From: Mugil cephalus
Taxonomy: Eukaryota; Chordata; Actinopteri; Mugiliformes; Mugilidae
DNA: 64,000 nucleotides
NCBI RefSeq assembly: GCF_022458985.1
Contig: NC_061782.1
Coordinates: forward strand, 14,091,672-14,155,671
Reading direction: 5' to 3'
Shown in pieces: positions 50,588 to 62,900 of this stretch. A program made the translations under genes and the position numbers. Positions within the stretch are counted from its first letter, which is position 1; each line of letters starts with the position of its first letter. The notes beneath the pieces are model-generated. The model saw only the letters and a program-made list of their open reading frames with translations. It did not search any database and had not been told where the DNA came from.

Positions 50588-52360
50588 GGACACACAATAG
50601 TTTGTACTGATTGAATACGGAGTCATGTGTACAAAGCAGTGGTTTCCCTTCACCACGCTCCAGCTGGAGCAGTCTGGCGATACCGAACATATCTGTCAAC
50701 GTTGCTCTTTTCTAAAAGTTTCCCTTTATTCCACCAGAGCACGGTTCACACTCATGCTTAATATATTTTTCCCGCATTTGTGCAGGCAGGTATGTACACT
50801 AAATACTTTAAATCTTGTCGCACACATCTCCTCAATTCCCTTGTGAATGCAAACGAAGCAGATAAGCTATGGAAATTTTCAAGAAATATTTTTTTAGTGG
50901 TCTTTTTTTCCCCACTACTGTTTGAAGATTTTATCTTAACACAACCTGACAGAGTGGCATTATTATCTCTTCTGCCGCAGAAACTGTATTGAGCAACAAA
51001 CTACCTTAAAATAGGACGATTCTACATTCTGTTTTCACTTTTTCGTTTTTAAGGGCCTGTATTTGCCATTTGCCCGACATCCTGCACACAGAGGATGCCA
51101 CAGATTTGCAGAACAAGGGAATCAAACCGGGAGTCCGGCTGTGGGTTTCTATTCGGCATAACAATTGAGGTCTAATGATATCCAAATAACAGAAGCCAGC
51201 GTAGTTGTAGAGGTAGCCTGTTAGTATATTATGAAGGAAGAAGATCATTTATCCCACAGACCTTAAAGCAAAAGAGAAGTATCAGAGGTTTCGGATATTT
51301 CAGAGGTTGGCAGATATGTCGTGTGGCCACGCTGCTGTCGAGGCTGTAAGATCAAAAAGAAGGGAAGAAAAATTTAGGACTGATCCAGTTGCACATTTCT
51401 CTTTTTACTGAATGAGCTTGAATGATTCTGAAGGATATGCTAATTGGTACCTCAGGTGTGACGATCCTTACGAAGGAGTGAAGATACTTTAACTAACCTA
51501 AGATAAAAAAAAAACAAAACAGCTGGATTGTGTTTTTTTTTTCACGAATGGCGATGATAGATGTATATTTTGCAAATATGACACAGCTGATTACAGCGAT
51601 GGCAGTTTGCATTTTGCAAATTTTTCATATCCGCACAACTCACACGGCCTAAGTACTGTTTGGACTTGCTTATTTAATGCAGAGCACATATCATACTACA
51701 AATAATACAGAAAGAGTTTGTGCCAAAACACTCGCTGTAGGTTCGTGAGCAGATGGTCGTGTCTGAGAAGATTAACGTGTAAGTTAAATAAAGACAAATT
51801 AAGTATGAGTTCAGAAAGTAATGTGTAGCTTAATCCAAGTCTTTCAGTTCTGGATGATATTGTTTTTTATGTATCAGCTTTGGCATCTGGGGAGAAAAAA
51901 GAAAAGAAACCAGCACTACATTCCTTCATTATCCAAGGGATTGGTTTTAAGCATAATTTGTTGGATGTGTTTTGCTCTTATGGAGCCGTCATCGTGATGA
52001 GTTATTTTGTTTTTCAAACTGTTTTTTTTTTGTGTGTGGATTCAGACCAAAACTGAGCTCTTTTTAGTATATAAAAGGATATTATCAAATGCATATCAAA
52101 TGTTTGCCCAGGAACAGAAACAATTGCGAAACCTGATTTTTTTTTTTTTTTTTTTTTGTCATTTGATTGATTTCCCTGTGTTTGTGATGATTGTTTGTTC
52201 ACATGTGGCCATTTAAAAAGAAAAAAAGGAAAAAAAAGAAAAGCCTGTTCAACACTAAAAGGATCTGTACAAAGGAGAAAATAGGCTTTTTAAAAGTGTA
52301 GTGTGGTTTATATTTTTGTTGTTTTTAAATAAAAATATATTATTTCCATTTGCTAAATGT
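50588..52360 (+). other. xpo5: xpo5 3' UTR
   Basis: The stop is followed by about 1.8 kb of AT-rich sequence without a coding match. AATAAA hexamers occur at 51,787-51,792 and 52,328-52,333, so two polyadenylation sites are likely. A T-run of about 20 nt lies at 52,138-52,157. The end is inferred from the second hexamer. Confidence 0.6.
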
Positions 52361-55300
52361 TTTGGATTTTCTGTTTGAATTACAGAGAACAATAGTAGAG
52401 GGTATTATTAGATCTACGATAGATTACATTACAATACAATACAAATGCACTTTTCTCACCTTACAATCAAGGTTTCATTTTATTTTGCATATGAAACATT
52501 AGGCAGAAAGAACAACACTGGGATAAATGTGTAAGTTTTGAAATGCTTACTGCTGCCAGGACAAACACTGAGAACTGCTAAGTCTGTAGAAATACCTTTT
52601 ATTGACAGTGCACAATGCTTTTACTGCATGGTGTTGTGTGCTCTTGTGTGGAATTGTTCAATTTCTTAATTCAGACATAGTATTTTTTTTAAAAAATACT
52701 AAAAAAAAAAGTTCATATTTCCGACACAAGTTTTCCTTTTCCCCCTTATATTTTAATCATATGGTGGATGTTTTTCCAACCTTGACATAAGCAACAGCCA
52801 TTGTTATCAAACATTACTACTAATATGATAATTAAATATTTTTTGCCGGGACGTCACATCACTCTCACTGGCACTCTAAAGTCAATTTTGCATAAATACA
52901 CCAAAATATATCATCATTATTAGTAGTAGTAGTAGTAGTAATATATCAATAGTAATAAAGACATTAATGCATTTCCATATATATTGCATTTCAGAATGGG
53001 TCGAATGGCTCTGTTGTGTGTTGCTGCTGATTAGGCTCTTATTATGGTAATAAAAAGTTTATTTTAAGTATGCCAGTAATTGTGCATTTTTTTAATCATA
53101 AAGAAAAAAAAATCTGAGGAGAGATTTCGGAATCATGTCCATTCACAGCAGCACGTGGGTTTGAAGGAAACGCTGTTCACACTCCGGGCCTATAGAGGGC
53201 GATACTGCAGCATTTGCTGTTTGTCGACTGCCGTCAAATAGTGTAAATAAACAGCTAAGCTCAATAAAGAAGAATGTAGCTGCCGGTGTGTCGTCCGTCA
53301 TGTGAGTATTGAGTTTTCTTATAATAAGAAATGACACTTTTGAAAGTTTTGTTATCTCAACAGAGTCGTTAAATAAAGCGGTGGCTGCATTTGTAGCTTG
53401 TTTGGTTCAGTAAAACAATGAAACTCGTTGTGCCACACTACTGTTTTTAATCTTTTACATTTCAAAAGCAAATAGTGTTGCGATATTTTACTCTGCTTTC
53501 AATTTTATGACAGATTTTGCATAAAACCTCACAATCGCTTGGCACTGTCAGTGTATTATAATGCATTATTAAACCAGCTAGAAATATATACCAAGGGCTT
53601 AAGATTTATGGTAACTGTCTGCAAAAATACATAAAACTAAAAATCACTTACATATCAATGCATCAAGAGTATTGCTTCAGTATTATGAGATGATACACTC
53701 ACAGGGATCATTCTTCCTGCTGAGCACTGTTACTTATGCTGGCTTTAATACACTGTGCTGATAATACATGCACTCTTAAATATAAATAAATAAACATATA
53801 TTTCTGTATAGACAGTATTAACTTACTACTTTTCCTTAAATATATGATCTTTTGCATTTTCCTTAAAGCCTGAATCAAGAAGCAGATTCTCCTATTTATT
53901 TGACCCTGTGAAACCTTCTCCCCCTTCACTCGTCATGTTCATACTCTCACTGCTGTAAGAAACATAATATTAGCCAAAAACCCACATATGTACAGTACAG
54001 TACATTCTGCATGTACCATTATTGAATGGAGCTGAGTTGTTATTAGAAAATCCAATGGCAACATCCTTAAAATAAATAGACGTGTTAACCACCTACACTA
54101 TATGGTGCATCAACTGATACTTCCCTGTGATTCAGAATGACATTGTATTTCTGGAGACTAATTTCAGGTTGTAAATGCTTCAATTAAGCTTAGCTGTATA
54201 CGTTGTAATTGGTTGTTTCTGGAGGATTAGACAATTTTGCATGCAATATGATGAGTAAATAATTGTCTCTGCCATTTAACAAGCTTGCATAATAGCGTTC
54301 TTGCTATATGAAAGTAAACATAATATCTTTGAAATGTTACACTTAATAAGAAATTCAAACATGTTATGTAAACCTGTGGGAGCATGTGATGAATCTTTTG
54401 CCAATTTTCTGGTATGAGACAGATGAAATGATAAAATAAATGATAATGAAATTAAGAAGAATATTATAAAAATACTTAATAATATTCAGTTGCAACACTA
54501 ATACTGTCTGTCATTCCTCCTGTCCATGCTGGCCTTGAAGAGATTCGTTCCAACTGTGAAAGAAAAAAAAAAAGAAAACAAAGACCTGCACCCACCTTCA
54601 GTATGCTGCCTTCCACCCACATTACACACTGTCTTGAGAGTTTGGATTACTGATGCTTTATAGGCGGTTTTCCACGACAGTACAACAAAGAATTACCTTT
54701 AATGTCATGCATTTAAATGCGGATTCAACTTTGGCAGTATCTCCAATGTAACGGGGTTCTTCTTGCCAAAAAAAATATTTAAAAATACATACTCTGCACT
54801 TGCTTTCTTTGCACTAATCCCCATTTTCCTCCATATCTTCAAGGGATCATTTTCTCATCTAGCACCACAATGCTTTTCCCATCACTGCTACCTGGAGGAA
54901 ATGTTCTCTCATCAGTACGACTCGAAGACATCGCCATTTGTCTGCATCAACCCATAATATATTATACAATGTGCTTACAAAGACACGGTATCTGCAGTTC
55001 AAAGCCAGTGTATAGCACGAATGAATAAAAACATATCATACCATAATAATAACCACACATAAATGTTAAAATCTTAGATGTGTATTCTAAATAAAATATG
55101 GTACACTCTTTGATTCAGTGGTGTTTTTCACTAACCCAGTAGACATATATTTTAATAAATGCTAAAGGCTGTAGTCTTTAATGTCTAATATATACAAAAA
55201 GTTAAATACAGAGTAGAAGTAGAAGTAGAAAAAAAAAAGCAATAAAAGAATTGATGTAATATTAGGAAGAGGCCCTACTGCAAATTTGCAAGACTGCTTT

Positions 55301-55984
55301 CATGTGTCTTCATGTTTGGATTTGAAAAAAGTATTTTCCAAACGGCTGTTTTGCAGACTGACGTTATAATATCCTACGTTTCTTATCTCAGATACGGCAT
55401 TCAGTATAATAACCTTGAAAATCATTTAAATTCTTCTTATCCCTTTAAATGGCCTCATGCATTTGTGCTTTACAGCAGTGCTCTTCAATATTACTTTTTT
55501 CAGGGCACATTTAACATTGTTTTTGACTAGTATTATCCTGCAATGGCTTAGAATACTACTTTGACTTCATGAAGCAATTTCTTTTTAACATGATTGTAAT
55601 TCAGACAAAATCAGTTGCCACACCCTCATTGTATACTCTTAGGTTACCTCCATTCGGCTTTGTTGTGCCTGTGACTCATGTCAATAATTATTTTCCAGAA
55701 TAGACACCTGTGATTTTTTTTCCCTCTTGTTTATTTACAGCTATGCTTAGATAGTTATGTATTTTTTGTGTGATGATCAATGCGGTGAAAGTGAGTAAAG
55801 TAACAATGAAATATGTTTGTTTTTTAATTCAAAATGGATTTCTGTTCATGTATGCCCAGATATGTCACTGTGGAGTGGACTAGTTTCTGTAATTGTCTTC
55901 ATTAATAAATACGCGTCAGTCCCATACTTTTAATGTTGTGTATTTCGTCAATAATGGACTGTTTTCCGCCAGCGGCACCAGCTT
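52361..55984. other. AT-rich intergenic stretch between xpo5 and cystatin
   Basis: Mostly AT-rich sequence with short poly-A/T runs and a TAG triplet run (about 52,920-52,940). One GC-richer island at 53,140-53,310 ends in a plus-strand donor-like CCGTCAT|GTGAGT and contains CTATAGAGGGCGATA, a CTCF-like word. It could be an isolated first exon, but I cannot find a partner exon. Confidence 0.4.
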
Positions 55985-56182
55985 CACGGCAGCCTAGCAA
56001 CGCGGTTGCTGTGCAACGCTGAAGTTTCTGGTCGAAGTGTTCTTCTTCGAGCCTTCATATTGTAACAGGACACAGGTGTGCGTGTGCCTACCTACCTGTG
56101 CTTAACCCCGTGCTCAGAATTAGCTCTTAATAACCGACAGCTGCCTTTGCCTTCTTAGAAACAACTTGTTGTTGGGTTCGGG
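55985..56182 (+). promoter_or_regulatory. Cystatin upstream region with RFX X-box-like palindromes
   Basis: AGCAACGCGGTTGCT (55,997-56,011) overlaps GTTGCTGTGCAAC (56,006-56,018). Both have inverted half-sites like the RFX X-box (GTTGCC-spacer-GGCAAC). They sit about 170 bp upstream of the ATG in a locally GC-rich patch. Function is inferred from the motif. Confidence 0.45.
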
Positions 56183-56764
56183 ATGTTTGTCTGGTTGTGT
56201 TTAATTGTCGGAGCTTCGGCCGCCGGTCGCTTTCTAACCGACGGACCGGTGATGACTGGCCAGCCGCTGGACGTGCCCGTGAACAGCAGTCGTGTTTTAA
56301 CAGCAGCACGGTTTGCTGTGGTTGAGTTCAACAGAGCCAACGCAGAGGAGCAGTTTGCTTACAAAGTTATGAAAATAACATCGGCCAAAATACAGGTAAA
56401 GCTTAACACGCGGGTGACAAACGTCAGCAACTGATCGGTGCTAAGAAGTGCTGATATTTGTCCGCAGATAGTCGCTGGAATAAACTACATCCTGGAGGTG
56501 CAGTTGGGGCGTACAGTGTGCAAGAAAAGCCACATGGCAGTCAGTGAGACATGTGCTCTCCACCCTGAACCCAAGGCAAGTTCAAGACCGTGTGTGAAGT
56601 GGTGCGTGCAAACGCCCCGTGAAGTGCATCTTTTCATTTCGCTAAATAATGTGCTAATTAACTTATTATTTCAGGGGCGTCAGTGTCACTTCATCGTTAC
56701 AGAAATCCCCTGGGAAAATTCAACTATACTCACTAAAAACGAATGTCACCCGAATAAAATCTAA
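56183..56764 (+). CDS. Type-2 cystatin (cystatin F / E-M-like), three exons
   Basis: Type-2 cystatins are secreted inhibitors of papain-like cysteine proteases. Exons 56183-56395, 56468-56575 and 56675-56764 give 136 residues, normal for the family. MFVWLCLIVGASAAG is a signal peptide. A Gly near the mature N-terminus (DGPVMTG), the first-loop QIVAG split across the exon 1/2 junction (residues 71-75) and the second-loop PW (EIPWENST) are the three protease-contact elements. Four cysteines (GRTVCKK, SETCAL, RQCHF, NECHP) fit the two conserved disulfides. The second intron begins GC rather than GT (AAG|GCAAGT). The AATAAA in codons just before the stop (56,753-56,758) could act as a poly(A) signal; an ATTAAA follows near 56,839. 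Subfamily assignment is uncertain. Confidence 0.9.
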
Positions 56765-56879
56765 TACTCTTGATGCTTTCCCCTACGGTGTTTCGAAGTT
56801 GTTTGCAGTGAGCTTGGGTGTGGTGTGTGTTCATCTCGTATTAAAAGTGAGTCCTTTCTGGCAAACTGTGCAGCCTTAG

Positions 56880-56985
56880 ATACACTCTCAGTGTGTGAAT
56901 GAATGGGTAGGTGTGTCATCGTGACTGTAAAGTGCTTTGCGTACCATTAGGTAAAAAGTGCCGTATAAATACAAGACCATTTTCT
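56880..56985 (+). repeat. SINE-like 3' segment
   Basis: TGTGAATGAATGGGTAGGTG, TGTAAAGTGCTTTGCGTACC and AAGTGCCGTATAAATACAAG together resemble the conserved 3' domain of a widespread fish SINE family. It lies about 120 bp after the cystatin stop codon. Confidence 0.5.
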
Positions 56986-59900
56986 TGAATTTGTAATGGC
57001 ATGGTCACAAACAAGTGATTTCATTGGCTTGCGTCTATTCCACTTGTTCACAACACTGGGCTGAATAAGTTCAATGACCTGCACTCACTCTGCATTGTAT
57101 AGGGCAAAAAAATGGCATAATTATTCCAGTGAGTGACCAGGGCAGCTTTACTGTGCCTCATCTCTCAGTGTGTGTCCTGGCAGCTGTAAGGCTCTGGTTG
57201 CGTGTCAGGATTGGTCAGACACATGGCTGCTAAACTGAGACTAGGCTACACCTCTCCACGCTGCAACGCCGGTCTCCAGAAGGGCTCTGTATGGAGGATT
57301 ACAGGCATTTTCAGATTACTGCTCAGCAAGACCAAACTGTCTACTGCTCTGACCCCCTTTTTTTTTTTCAAATGGGGGGAAATAAACAGCTCACTCAGAT
57401 TGTGGGTGAATAAAAGCAAACTGCACTGGGGGGAATTGTTAAATGTGGCATGACAAAGTAGGAATGGGTGCAGCTAGTTTGGGCTATCGTCGGTGTGTGT
57501 CTGCAGTTGCCGGGGCATTTCCAGTTTCAGCTGTGTTTTTAACAAAAGTGTCTTCAATGTTAGAAAAGGAGTTGCCGCAAAATGGCGTGAGGGCAAAGGG
57601 GACCGCGTCTGTTTGGCGTTAATTACAGTAAACAGCCACATGGATAAGCGGTTCACGCACTCCCTCTCACCCTGCTCAACATATCTCTAATCGTGGACGT
57701 CTTAATCAAACTGAGCAAAACATAAAGAATTGGCTGGCACTGGGCATTAGGTAGTGGGGGACAGGAATGTGGGGGGAGGGGGGATACTCCTTAACTAACA
57801 TTGAAGCTTCGGTGCCAGGAGTATGCCCTGTCCATCTGCCATTCCACTCACCCACCCACCCACTGACACTAACAGGTGCGTGCACACAGATACACGTGTA
57901 TTCTCCGTGCACGCGCTCAAACACTCCTCCCCGCACTCTGGCCCTACCCCTGTCCTCACTTAGCCTGGGCAGCAGATGGTGAGGGGTAAGGCTTGTAGCC
58001 CCCTCCCAACTCCAAGCCACCAGCCCCGTCTCCCCCCATTTTTTTTTTTCCCCCCCACGAGCATCACCACCACCCCTCTTTGTGTTGTTGAAGAGCCTGA
58101 GTGTTGAAAGGCGAGCCCCAGCTTCTCTCTCCCCCCTACAAATCCTTGGCTGGCTGCCATTGGCGGGACTCAGTCAGGTGTCCTAATGCTTCAGTTAGGG
58201 GAGGAAACGCTGGTTAATCTGCCCATCGCGTGCCACCGGCCATGGCCTGGCCTCTTTGTGTCTGGCACCCCTCTGATCAGTCCCTCCACCCCTTCATCTG
58301 TCTTTTCCCCCTTCTCTTCCAACCCAGTTTCTCTACCCAAACACGGTGTCATCCTTCCTTAAACATCAACCCCCCCTGTCTCTCAAGATGTGTTGTTAAC
58401 TACGTTTCTTCATGGAAAAATCCAGTAGTTTCAGCACTTGCTCTACATCACTACTGATGGATGTGACCCTTTTATCGTAAGCATCTGTCATTACCCCAAT
58501 ATTTTGTGCTGACTCATCCCTGGCATGCAGTATACCTGCCAATGCACCTTACAGTAAAAATACTGGCAGTAAATATTAAACTGCTTCTGGCACACAGTAC
58601 ATACGCGGGCTTTGCAGTGAATGCCATAAGTTGAGGTGTGTAATGTCAGACGTTATTACATTTCAATGCTCATATTCCCACTGAAAACAAGAGTCATGCT
58701 CACCGACCTCTTTGCCAATTCCAAGTTATAGCGTATTGTTGTAAAATAATGAAGGAGAATTAGGAGCAATATGTCCTGAAATTGAAGTTCGATATTAATA
58801 CATTCTTGTAATGTACTGTAATTATTGCAGGTTTATATTCTGCTCTTTGTCTCCCATGCATGATCACATGTACTTTAAGCAGTCTGGTGATACGTGGCCA
58901 GCATCCTGTACCTCTGCAAGGTGCGGTCTTCTGATTAGGATGAAAAATTACTCGGATGCTTTTTGGAGGTGGTTGATACGGTGCGGTTGCGTAACCAGAG
59001 AGGAGTCATTACCATTTGACCCCTGCTGACCTGCTTTTTGATTGACCCTTGGGTTGGTCACCGCTTCAGAGCACAGGCAGGAGTATAAGGTCACAGTTCA
59101 AAGTATCCTCAGCTGTGCTGCCATGGAAACGGCAGCGTTTGCTCCTCTGATGGTCAGTTTTAATCTAAAGACAGCAGCTCATTTAAAACAACGGGTTTCA
59201 TTCATATTCACTTTTGAATGGTTTGGTTGTGACTCTTGTTTTAATCCAGCTCCAGCTAAACTTGATCTCTTGTGAACCGATATCCAGTTTGCATATGTTA
59301 AAATACAGATGTACATAATAGTTTCTACTGACGTGGTTGTTTTGATGATAATGTGGCTGCACATTGTTTTGAACTTCTTGCTACATTTTACTGATTATAT
59401 CCTTGTGTTTTACCAAAATGTTAATACAGACCTTTGTATTCTATTTGCCACCTTTACACTGCCCTTATGTGTGCCCTGTGCAGAAAAGCCTGTTTTCCCC
59501 TTTTTAGCGTTGTGACCAAAGCGTGGAGTCCGCCATTGTGGTCAATCGAAACACACCCGTGGTTTGTTTTTCCACTTCCTGTTTGTGACCAGTGTGCAGG
59601 GTTTCCTTACAATCAGTGCTGCAGCAGGGGGGAGAAAATCAATACTTTGAATGTAATGTGTGGCCAATGGAATAAGAGAATGATTTATGTAGGGACGGCT
59701 ACTCCCTGAATCAGAAGGGGTTTTATGTTTGGTGGCCGGATGAATGAAGGGGGCGATGGCACCGAGAACTAGAAGACGTAGAACTATAAAGGCTTTAAAA
59801 AGTGTGCTTTTCTGCCGTCCCTCTTCTCTTTTTCATCTCTCCAATACACCATGCTCTCTGACTGTCCCGCTTAATCTTAACACCGTAGTATTATGAGACA

Positions 59901-62900
59901 AAACACAGACGGGACACACACACACAACACACACACACCAGGAGTTTAGCAGGTTGTGGACCACCAGCCAGAAACAGCATATGTCCCTCTACCCTCCAGA
60001 TTAATGAGAGCGTGTTAATATTACGATACAGTGAGAGAGGAGCGGAGAGGGGAGAGGGGAGGGAGATGAAAGGTAGAGGGAGAGTGTAAGAGCCTGGCAG
60101 ACAGACCGAGATTCAGAGGGAAGCACGAGGCAAGAGAAACGAGAGCAAGTCTGCAAGGGAAGGAGGGAGAGAACAAGTCTTGGAGAGAGACAGAAAGATG
60201 GAAGTGTGGAGGCGGGAAAGAGCGAGGACATAACAACCATAGAAAGATGTGTGCGTGTGTGTGTGTGTGTGTGCGCGCATGTGTGTGTTTGCTTTATTGC
60301 AGTGGCCCCACCTACCCCTCCATCCTGTTAAGGAGGCACAGTCCTAAGGAGGAGGGGTAGGACGGTAGGATCCCCTCCCTCAGCCACCGACACACACACA
60401 CACACACACTCTCTCTCTGGCTCATACACACACTCTGCTCTGTGAGGGAGCAGTCGCTGAAGAGCTCTGGATAAGACCATGCGAGCTTCTGCAGGTGTCC
60501 CACCCTTCTCATGACAAGGATGCTTCCGGAGGTAGTATTTGATTTAGTTTCATTCTCCTTCCTTTAATTTTACAATCATTTCCGCTCAGTTTACTTTGCT
60601 TTTCTCTCTCTTCACCCCAAAATTCCCTCTCTCCGCGTTTCAGAGTGATCCGTGAGCCTCTGCTGCTAATGTGTATGTGGGAGATTGCATGTGCGTTTGT
60701 GTTAGACCAAATGCGTGCTAGTAAGGTTGTTTACAAGCTCCACTGTAGCCGCAGGTCTGATAACTTTCGCGGAGTGTGTTCTATTAGCTAGCTCTGTTTT
60801 ATCTTGGTTTTATTTTATTATCCTGTAATTTGTTTTTCAAAATAAATTTTATAGGGGTTTGGCTGCTTGTTGCATTATTTAGTCTTGGGATTTTATGATG
60901 TTTATTGGCACTCAACTCTTGAAGGTGGTGGGGGGAGACAAAGCGCATTATGTTTGCCCTGTGTACACCCTCAATATGCGTATTATGATGTTTGGATTTA
61001 GGCTTTCAGTCTTATTTTCTGGGTGCGATAATGATGATGGAGACTGAAAGAGTTGGAGATGAGTTTTTTTTTTTTTTTTAAACATTAGCCAGTATTATTT
61101 GTCACAAGAAACTATTATCCAAGTTGTGAATTGCTGCGTATTTTTTTGTTGATTCATCATAAAAAAGTAGATTACCATGAAAAGGCTTAATTGGTCAAAG
61201 GCCAAACCCCATTACATGATTTGGTAGGGGAGAAATAAGGATGATGGCAGCAAAAATGGCGAATTATCCTGGACAGTGTGCATGGGTGTGAGACAGAGCA
61301 CATGTCTTGCATGTAACGTGGTGTGCTGGCAAACACCCAATACACTCCTCTTCTGCTCACGCTGGAGATGGAGGTGGTGTAACAAGCGACGTTCGTCCCT
61401 TAAACGCTTTAAAATATATTCAGCATGGACATTTTAATTCGATATTAAAGAGAATAGTAACTTCTATTTGTTATAAATTTCCATTTTTACATCTTTCACC
61501 TCATTTGAAATATTGCGTTTTATTGTGATTTTACTGGGATGGTGAAGATAAAATTCAGTTTTTCCTTTGCTGATGTTTAGTCTGATCAATACTCTGAGAA
61601 TTTCTTGAACTAATAACACATTTGGTTCACTTTCGTCGCCTTTGTTTGTTTGTTTGTTTAGGACGCAATAATGATTTCACAATCTGTACGGTTAGATTAT
61701 TCAACAATGTTGAAATATTCAGACTTGTTCCAACTCATATTGTTACTGCTTTTCAAAATACATCTGGGTGAGGTCATTGCGCCCCTGTTTGCAAATCAAA
61801 TTGGTGTCCATTTGTTCAAACAAACCAGACAAATAACCTCCAAATCCAACCTGCAGATCTGTCCTTTCCACAACATCTCCCCCTCATCCCTTTCTTCTGC
61901 TTATCCTTAAGGTTAAAGCAGTGTTTTCTCCCCCCTTTTTTTTGGGCTTGTATTGACCTGTTAATAGTATTATCCACAGAGCGTGTGGCAGGGCCAGGGT
62001 CACATCCCTGTAGGGTTTGGATGGTCAGGCCTCTGGCCAAATTTCGGCCAATAGGACCTAAGCTCTGGTCATCCTTCAATCTAGCTCTTTCAAAGCAGAG
62101 GTCACACGAGTCAAAGGGTAATAAGTTTAACCCCTCGAGGGTTGAGAAGTCAGAGGTCACAAACAAGGCAATAGGGAGAAGGTTTGAATCATCAATCAGT
62201 GGCACTCCTGGTTATATCTGCACATATCGATGACATGCTCGTTTCTGCCATTCTCATTTGCATGGCTTGCTAAGCACAAAGGGCGGCCATTATAACTGTA
62301 TAAGTGTGAACGAAAATCAGTTTGATATTATGAAGAGGTGGAGTGTCTGTCAGTGTTTAGTGCTTTTCTTCCTCGCACGATAATAATAATTTTTTTGCAA
62401 TTTTTGCTCTCTTCATTATGAAGAATATCCTGTTTATTGTTTATAAACGTCCTCTCTTTTCTATATGATCCTCAGTCAGTTTATGCTGAAAATATGTAAA
62501 GAAAATAATAATTTTTCATCACAGGAATCGTGTGATGTTGTGATATGCCGTTATTAATGTCCTAACAGTGATTTTATTCTACATATATCTGAATGATGTT
62601 AGGTGGGTTTATTCGAAGGGGTGTGGCCTTTCCAGTGCAAGTCCACAGTATCAGTGCCAGTGCACATTGTCACACCCTCACATTTAAGTATCAAAAGGGA
62701 TGCTGTTAAAATGATGTCCCTCAATGTTAGCGTGACAATTTCTTCAGTCCTACCAAAGATGAGCACGTGCATCCCTCCTTGTATTTCTGAAATGGTGCTG
62801 TGCTGATGTTTCAGCATCTCCCTGAGGTCTCCTCTCACTGGCTGATGTGAGCGATGTGTCAGCATTAAGCTAGGCCTGCCTGCTAGGTTTCTGGGCCCGT

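Noticed and set aside
57767-58160. Overlapping open frames on both strands in a C-rich stretch
   Set aside because: Low-complexity pyrimidine sequence opens several frames at once. No family signature in any of them.
60001-60240. Two overlapping minus-strand frames rich in Ser, Leu and Pro
   Set aside because: Both come from a purine-rich low-complexity block read in reverse. No splice or promoter context.
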